In this document: positions 59,423 through 64,000 of the stretch, in pieces
Layout of the letters: each line of letters starts with the position of its first letter
Numbering within the stretch: position 1 is the stretch's first letter
Source of the DNA: Acidobacteriota bacterium
GTDB lineage: Bacteria > Acidobacteriota > Thermoanaerobaculia > Gp7-AA8
Length of the DNA stretch: 64,000 nt
NCBI GenBank assembly: GCA_021325515.1
Contig: JAJPHC010000039.1
Location: 62,001-126,000 of the forward strand
Reading direction: 5' to 3'
Program-made: the position numbers and the translations under genes
The notes under the pieces: model-generated
Told to the model about the DNA's origin: nothing
Databases searched by the model: none
Seen by the model: the letters and a program-made list of their open reading frames with translations, nothing else

Positions 59423-60613
59423 TATCCCATCATCGGCCTCGCCCTTCTCCTCTATCTCGCCGAAGGCTTCCCGTACGGGCTGATCAATGAGCTGGCGCCG
59501 ATCTACCTCCGCGTCCATCACGTTCCGCTTCCGGACATCACGGCGTGGCTCTCGACGATCGCGTTTGCCTGGACGCTGAAGTTCTTCTGGTCGCCGCTGA
59601 TCGAGCTCGGTGCGTACAAGCGCTGGATCGCGGGCGCGCTGGCGACGATGACGCTGCTGCTGGCTTCGATCGCGACGGCGCCGCAGCAGGTGGGGACGCT
59701 GTTCTGGTTCCTCCTCGCGCTGATCGCAATCGCGTCCGCGACGCAGGACATCGCGATCGATGCATTCACGATCCGCATCACACCGAAAGAGCTCCTCGGT
59801 CCCGTGAATGCGATCCGCGTGATCGGTTACCGCGGGGCGATTCTCGTGGCAGGCGGAGGGCTCGCCGTCGTGGCGCAGGCCTTCGGATGGCGCGCGGCGT
59901 TCGCATCCGCCGCGGCAGTCACCGCACTGCTCATGCTGCTGTCGCTCTGGATGCCGAACGACCGCGCGAGCGTGAACACCTCGACCAATCTGCTCGACGG
60001 CATCGCGCAGTGGCTGAAGCGCTCGCGCGCCTTCACACTTCTGGCGATCGTGCTGCTTTACCGCCTCGGCGAATTCGCGATCGTGCCGGTGATCAAGCCG
60101 TATTGGGTCGACTGCGGATACTCCATCGGTGAAGTGGGCACCGTGACGACGACCATCGGCGTGCTCGTGACGATCGCCGGCGTCGGACTCGGCGGCGGAT
60201 TCATCGCACGCTACGGCCTCTACGCGGGGATGATCTGGATGGGCATCGCGCAGTGCGTCTCCAACATCGGCTATGGAGTGGCGGCCGCGACGCACGGCGC
60301 ACGCTGGTCGATCTACACCGCATCCGTGCTCGAGAACCTCGGCTTCGGTCTCGGCACCGCCTCCTTCCTCGCCTTTCTGATGTTCATCTGCGACAAGGAA
60401 CGTGCAGCGACCGAGTACGCACTGCTGACCGCACTCTTCGGCGTAAGCCGCTGGATCATGGGAGCCGCGAGCGGAAAGCTCGCAGCAATGATGGGCTACG
60501 GCCCATACTTCTGGCTCAGCGTCGCACTCGGCTTGCCGGCCCTATTGCTGTTACCAAAAGTCAAAGAGCTACTCACAGTCCCATCAGTCCCATCCGTCCC
60601 ATCAGTCCCATAA
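59381..60613 (+). CDS. AmpG-like MFS permease with a repeat-encoded tail
   Basis: 410 residues from GTG at 59381. About 12 membrane helices. LLYLAEGFPYGLINELAPIYLR, WTLKFFWSPLIEL, ATQDIAIDAFTIRI and ELLGPVNAIRVIGYRGA are the blocks of the AmpG/PAT family that import muropeptides or acetyl-CoA-like compounds. The last residues (TVPSVPSVPSVP) come from the nonamer right arm at 60577-60630, and its TAA (60611-60613) is a variant of the repeat word. An ancestral C terminus near KVKELL is likely. Murein recycling is a plausible role. Confidence 0.85.
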   Translation: MQPATTSPRARATAYPIIGLALLLYLAEGFPYGLINELAPIYLRVHHVPLPDITAWLSTIAFAWTLKFFWSPLIELGAYKRWIAGALATMTLLLASIATAPQQVGTLFWFLLALIAIASATQDIAIDAFTIRITPKELLGPVNAIRVIGYRGAILVAGGGLAVVAQAFGWRAAFASAAAVTALLMLLSLWMPNDRASVNTSTNLLDGIAQWLKRSRAFTLLAIVLLYRLGEFAIVPVIKPYWVDCGYSIGEVGTVTTTIGVLVTIAGVGLGGGFIARYGLYAGMIWMGIAQCVSNIGYGVAAATHGARWSIYTASVLENLGFGLGTASFLAFLMFICDKERAATEYALLTALFGVSRWIMGAASGKLAAMMGYGPYFWLSVALGLPALLLLPKVKELLTVPSVPSVPSVP

Positions 60614-60630
60614 GTCCCATCCATCCATCC
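60577..60630. repeat. nonamer half array at the end of the AmpG-like gene
   Basis: Five right-arm words (CAGTCCCAT twice, CCGTCCCAT, CAGTCCCAT, AAGTCCCAT) and then CCATCCATCC lead straight to the ATG of rsmE (60631). Only one arm is present. The stop TAA of the upstream gene is one of the variants. Confidence 0.85.
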
Positions 60631-61308
60631 ATGAAGAACCGCTTCTTCGCTCCCACGCTCACCGACCTCGTCACGCTCACCGGCGACGAGCTCCATCACG
60701 CGCGTGTGCTTCGCCTGCGCGAGGGCGAAGAGGTCGAGCTCTTCGATGGCAAGGGCGGAATCGCGATCGCGAGCCATGAAGGGGGCGCGTTTCGCGTGAC
60801 GGAGCGGATCGCATCGCGCGAGCCGCCAGTTGCGATCGATCTCGCGATGGCGATCATCAACCTCGAGAAATTCGAGCTCGTGCTGCAGAAGTCGGTCGAG
60901 CTCGGAGTGCGCTCGATCATCCCTCTCGTGACGGATCGCGTCGAACTGCGGCCGGAGCGCTATCGCGGCAAAGCCGAGCGCTGGGACAAGATCGTGTTCG
61001 AAGCGGTGAAGCAGTCGGGGCGCGGTGTGATCCCGCGCGTCGAGGCGCCGGAAACCTTCGAAGCCGCAATGAGCCGTGACAACAGGATCCTGTTCGATGC
61101 GGAGGCCGAGCCGGTCGCGTGTCCGCCGTCACCCCAATCCGTGACGCTCTTCATAGGTCCGGAAGGCGGATGGAGCGAAAAGGAGATCGACCTCGCCCGC
61201 GTACGTGGTTGCGCGATCGAACAGCTGGGTCCGCGCAGACTGCGCGCGGAAACAGCCGCGATCGCCGCGTGCGCGATCGTCGAGGCACGATGGGGAGATC
61301 TGAGATGA
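60631..61308 (+). CDS. rsmE: 16S rRNA m3U1498 methyltransferase RsmE
   Basis: 225 residues from ATG 60631. The N-terminal PUA-like part has HHARVLRLREGEEVELFDG. The SPOUT domain has KFELVLQKSVELGVRSIIPL, ERWDKIVFEAVKQSGRGVIP and the knot GPEGGWSEKEI ... LGPRRLRAETAAIAA. All family motifs are intact. It methylates U1498 of 16S rRNA. Its TGA overlaps the ATG of gltA (ATGA), a tight coupling. Confidence 0.96.
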   Translation: MKNRFFAPTLTDLVTLTGDELHHARVLRLREGEEVELFDGKGGIAIASHEGGAFRVTERIASREPPVAIDLAMAIINLEKFELVLQKSVELGVRSIIPLVTDRVELRPERYRGKAERWDKIVFEAVKQSGRGVIPRVEAPETFEAAMSRDNRILFDAEAEPVACPPSPQSVTLFIGPEGGWSEKEIDLARVRGCAIEQLGPRRLRAETAAIAACAIVEARWGDLR

Positions 61309-62672
61309 ACGATCATTCATTTTCGTTGCCTGTGCTCGAGTCCACTGATAAATTTCCGCGCGAGAAGTCTGCGGAGGTTCCTGTCTTGCCCGAAACTCTG
61401 ACTATTACCGACAATCGCACGGGGAAAACCTATGAGGTGCCGATCAAAGACGGCACGATCAGGGCGACCGATCTCCGCCAGATCAAATTCGACGAACTCG
61501 ACTTCGGTCTCATGACGTATGACCCCGCGTTCATGAATACGGCGGCGTGTCGCAGCTCGATCACCTTCATCGATGGTGATCGCGGCATTCTCGAGTACCG
61601 CGGAATCCCCATCGAACAGCTCGCGGAGAAGAGCACATATCTCGAGACGGCGTATCTGCTGCTCAACGGCGAGCTGCCGACGCAGTCACAGCTCGACGAG
61701 TGGACGTTCAACGTCACGCACCACACGATCCTCAACGAGAAGTTGAAGCTCGTGCTCGATGCGTTCCGCTACAACGCCCATCCGATGGGCAAGTTCATCT
61801 CGATGATCTCCGCCCTCGGCACGATGTACCCCGAGGCGAAGAACATCTTCGACTACGACAACAGGCAGAAGCAGATTCAGCGCATCGTGGCCAAGGTCAT
61901 CACGATCGCGGCGTTCGGCTATCGCCACATGGTCGGAATGCCGTATGCGTATCCGGACAACGACCTGTCGTACTCGGAGAACTTCTTGAACATGATCTTC
62001 AAGACGACCGAGACGAAGTACAAGCCGCACCCGGCGCTGGCGAAGGCGCTGGATGTGCTGCTGATCCTGCACGCCGATCACGAGCAGAACTGCTCGACGA
62101 GCACGATGCGCGTCGTCGGCAGCTCGCACGTCGATCCGTACTCCGCTCTCGCGGCCGCGGCGGCTGCGCTCTACGGCCCGCTGCACGGCGGCGCCAACGA
62201 AGAAGTCATCCGCATGCTCACCGAGATCGGCTCGAAGGACAACGTGCCGGCATTCATCAAGAAGGTGAAGGCGGGTGAAGGCGTGAAGCTGATGGGCTTC
62301 GGCCATCGCGTCTACAAGAACTACGATCCGCGCGCCAAGATCATCAAGCAGGTCGCGTACGAAGTGTTCGAAGTGACGGGGAAGAACCCGCTGCTCGACA
62401 TCGCGCTCGAGCTCGAGCGGATCGCGCTGGAAGACGAGTACTTCGTGAAGCGGAAGCTCTACCCGAACGTCGACTTCTACTCGGGACTCATCTATCAGGC
62501 GATGAAGTTCCCGATGGACATGTTCCCCGTGCTCTTCGCGATCGGGCGGACATCCGGCTGGCTCGCGCAGTGGCAGGAAATGCTGCTCGACGCCGATCAG
62601 AAGATCTCGCGCCCGCGCCAGATCTTCACCGGCTCCCCCCGCCGCGACTACAAACCCATCTCCCAACGTTAA
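61305..62672 (+). CDS. gltA: citrate synthase
   Basis: 455 residues from ATG 61305. Type II (hexameric-like) citrate synthase: FIDGDRGILEYRGIPIEQLAEKS, HPMGKFISMISALG, LHADHEQNCSTSTMRVVGSSH, LYGPLHGGANEEV (active-site His), GFGHRVYKNYDPRAKI (His) and NVDFYSGLIY (catalytic Asp). It condenses acetyl-CoA and oxaloacetate for the TCA cycle. The N-terminal 55 residues include a beta-strand head (LTITDNRTGKTYEVPIKDGTIRATDL), typical of this type. The TAA is part of a GTTAAGTTG inverted-repeat word. Confidence 0.97.
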   Translation: MNDHSFSLPVLESTDKFPREKSAEVPVLPETLTITDNRTGKTYEVPIKDGTIRATDLRQIKFDELDFGLMTYDPAFMNTAACRSSITFIDGDRGILEYRGIPIEQLAEKSTYLETAYLLLNGELPTQSQLDEWTFNVTHHTILNEKLKLVLDAFRYNAHPMGKFISMISALGTMYPEAKNIFDYDNRQKQIQRIVAKVITIAAFGYRHMVGMPYAYPDNDLSYSENFLNMIFKTTETKYKPHPALAKALDVLLILHADHEQNCSTSTMRVVGSSHVDPYSALAAAAAALYGPLHGGANEEVIRMLTEIGSKDNVPAFIKKVKAGEGVKLMGFGHRVYKNYDPRAKIIKQVAYEVFEVTGKNPLLDIALELERIALEDEYFVKRKLYPNVDFYSGLIYQAMKFPMDMFPVLFAIGRTSGWLAQWQEMLLDADQKISRPRQIFTGSPRRDYKPISQR

Positions 62673-62724
62673 GTTGGTTTTTGGGGGTCACACCTGGAAA
62701 ATCAACTTAACCGGGTGTGACCCC
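62668..62724. repeat. interleaved inverted repeats after gltA
   Basis: GTTAAGTTGGTTTTT (62668-62682) pairs with AAAATCAACTTAAC (62698-62711), and GGGGTCACACCTGG (62684-62697) pairs with CCGGGTGTGACCCC (62711-62724), each with one G-U type mismatch. The order A-B-A'-B' gives a pseudoknot-like topology. The first arm contains the gltA TAA. Nothing recognisable lies in 62725-62843. Confidence 0.9.
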
Positions 62725-62843
62725 TTTCCATCTTCGCCCGCCGAACAGGGAGCAGTACTCCGTTCGTGCGTTCACCTCACCCAGCGCCTTCGTGGGTACT
62801 CGATGCCCGGTTGATTCCTCTTTGTGGTCACTGACCGTGCGCA

Positions 62844-64000
62844 TCAATGACGCACGGCATGTCTTCGCGCTGGAGGAACGAGCTCGTCATGCGCCGCGAG
62901 GATGCTTCCCTGAAACGCGTTCACATTCGCGGGAAACACTTCGATGTACTGCGCACGGAGCGGATTCGAAGCGCCAAGGGGATAGATGCCCGTCTCGAGC
63001 AGGGCGAGATAGGTCGCGCCGGTGCAGGGCGTGGGGTTGGTGACCGGCTCGGAGCACGCGGCACCCTGGCCCGTCGAGCCGAAATAGTTGTTCGTCTGGA
63101 AGGCAGCGAGTGTACCCAGCGTCTGCGCCGGCTGAATCACTGCGGCAGACGCTGCCTCGCCCGGCATCAGGAAGTTGAACTGCACGACGAGATGACCGGG
63201 AAACCTCTGGCTCGCCAGCAGCAGCAGCGGCGCATTCGCATCGGGAACGGGCGCCTTGACGATCGAACCGTCCTCCGCGATCGGAGGGAACGCGTTTTCA
63301 GGGATGATCGCGACCGAAAACGATTTGCCGGGAAAGCTCCGCTGGAACGCGGCCGTCACGCGATCCCACGCAGTGAGCAGCAGCGATGGCTTGTAACCCG
63401 CCTGCTGCCAGATCGTCACCGCGTCGCTGACGCAGCTCAGCCCCGTGCTCTTCGCCGTTTCGGCCGGCAGACGGAGCTCATCGGTCGTTCGATTGATCCC
63501 GGTCAATCGAAGAAGGCGGATGGAGGGATACGCTCCCGTCGCTTCCAGATGCGCGGCAACCGCCGCGAGCAGAGCATCCCAGCGGTTGAGAAACGCCGGA
63601 TCCCACGGCGCGGCAATCGTCTCCGCATCACACACACCCGTCGACCCGCCGTGCGGCGAGATCGTGAAGGCGATCGGCTTCGCGCCGGCTCCCGCGGGCG
63701 GCGATTGAAAGAGCCAGGCAGGAGTGTCCTGCCCCGCCGTGATCGTCAGATCGATCTTTTTCGCCTGCGCAATCGACTGCTGCAGCCACTGATCGAGCGT
63801 CGCCCACTGATACTGCCCCATCGCAGGCTCGATCGAGCTCCAACTGATGACGAGCACGATTCCGTCGACGCCGGCAACTTTCAGCGACGAGGTCACGTTA
63901 TTCGCGTAACCCTTCGAGATCGAAGAGACGTCGCTGCTGTAGACGTAGATACCGCGGAGATCCTGCGCCGCGCTCTCGCGGCTCGCGTGGAACGCGGCCA
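62844..64000 (-). CDS. secreted-looking glycoside hydrolase-like (beta/alpha)-barrel, 5' end beyond window
   Basis: At least 385 codons; the frame is open to the right edge (…RGIYVYSSDVSSISKGYANN), so the start lies outside the window and the first in-frame GTG at 63896 is not the true start. VAGVDGIVLVISWSSIEPAMGQYQWATLDQWL has the beta-alpha look of family 42/beta-galactosidase-type barrels (the W-x-x-IEP-x-x-GxYxW phrase is common there). Cysteine-bearing segments (GVCDAETIAAPWDPAFLNRWDALLAAVAAHLEATG, LSCVSDAV) suggest export. Probable carbohydrate-active enzyme of unknown substrate. It ends 119 bp after the gltA inverted repeat, convergent with gltA. Confidence 0.72.
   Translation of the reverse strand, partial: AAFHASRESAAQDLRGIYVYSSDVSSISKGYANNVTSSLKVAGVDGIVLVISWSSIEPAMGQYQWATLDQWLQQSIAQAKKIDLTITAGQDTPAWLFQSPPAGAGAKPIAFTISPHGGSTGVCDAETIAAPWDPAFLNRWDALLAAVAAHLEATGAYPSIRLLRLTGINRTTDELRLPAETAKSTGLSCVSDAVTIWQQAGYKPSLLLTAWDRVTAAFQRSFPGKSFSVAIIPENAFPPIAEDGSIVKAPVPDANAPLLLLASQRFPGHLVVQFNFLMPGEAASAAVIQPAQTLGTLAAFQTNNYFGSTGQGAACSEPVTNPTPCTGATYLALLETGIYPLGASNPLRAQYIEVFPANVNAFQGSILAAHDELVPPARRHAVRH

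Noticed and set aside
1-64000. rRNA, tRNA, insertion-sequence or prophage genes
   Set aside because: None was recognised. No transposase, integrase or phage structural motif appears in any supported frame, and the gaps between genes are filled by repeats or leaders.

Overview
The window looks like a chromosomal stretch of a GC-rich (roughly 63-65 %), Gram-negative, probably aerobic bacterium, most likely an Acidobacteriota relative (Thermoanaerobaculia or Vicinamibacteria type). The Gram-negative reading rests on DsbD, TonB-like proteins, an Oar-type TonB-dependent receptor, several lipoproteins, a PbpC/alpha-2-macroglobulin pair and a BtuCDF-type importer. The phylum guess rests on the mix of an Oar-like receptor with a carboxypeptidase-like plug, paired DUF1501/DUF1800 proteins, DUF4388 and DUF4013 proteins and a very long Ser/Thr kinase. 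It is an inference from gene content, since no rRNA or tRNA gene is present.

Layout. 1-13 kb: a secreted three-repeat protein; a tightly overlapping set (pgeF, a class A PBP1B, a flippase-like membrane protein); DUF695, DUF4388, DUF2085 and DUF4013 proteins; a TonB-like transducer, a VanZ-like protein, a GAF/HD-GYP protein and an MFS exporter. 13-20 kb: beta-carbonic anhydrase, DUF1501/DUF1800, and a corrinoid or siderophore importer (btuF-btuC-btuD). 20-28 kb: a pseudo-receiver/kinase/TonB-C fusion, rho, and the Oar-like receptor. 28-43 kb: rimO, an RRM protein, dusB, a methyltransferase, 3-hydroxyacyl-CoA dehydrogenase, ferritin-like protein, GT2 enzymes, TPR protein, polysaccharide deacetylase, yhbY, outer-membrane barrel, dsbD plus a thioredoxin-like partner. 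43-64 kb: glutamine amidotransferase, pbpC with a giant alpha-2-macroglobulin, an AP2-like protein, two GT39/PMT-like membrane proteins, lipoproteins, an esterase, an AmpG-like MFS protein, rsmE, gltA, and a secreted-looking (beta/alpha)-barrel protein cut by the right edge. Many neighbours on the same strand overlap by 4 bp (ATGA or GTGA), so translational coupling seems common.

The most unusual property lies between and inside the genes. The window is peppered with two kinds of small dispersed repeat: (1) arrays of 7-9 bp words whose left half is one word in tandem and whose right half is the same word reverse-complemented, giving long imperfect hairpins (nonamer ATGGGACNN, heptamer ACTCTTC, octamer AGAATTCA and others); and (2) compact palindromes of about 19-25 bp with an arm-(3-4 nt)-arm format, often edged by GTAGGAC or GTCCTAC. 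Members of both kinds sit at gene ends, where several supply the stop codon, and some lie in frame inside genes: the same peptide VGQAP(P/S)PV is encoded by one palindrome in both dsbD and pbpC, and a nonamer array encodes a low-complexity loop in a DUF2085 protein. No transposase, CRISPR array or prophage gene was seen.
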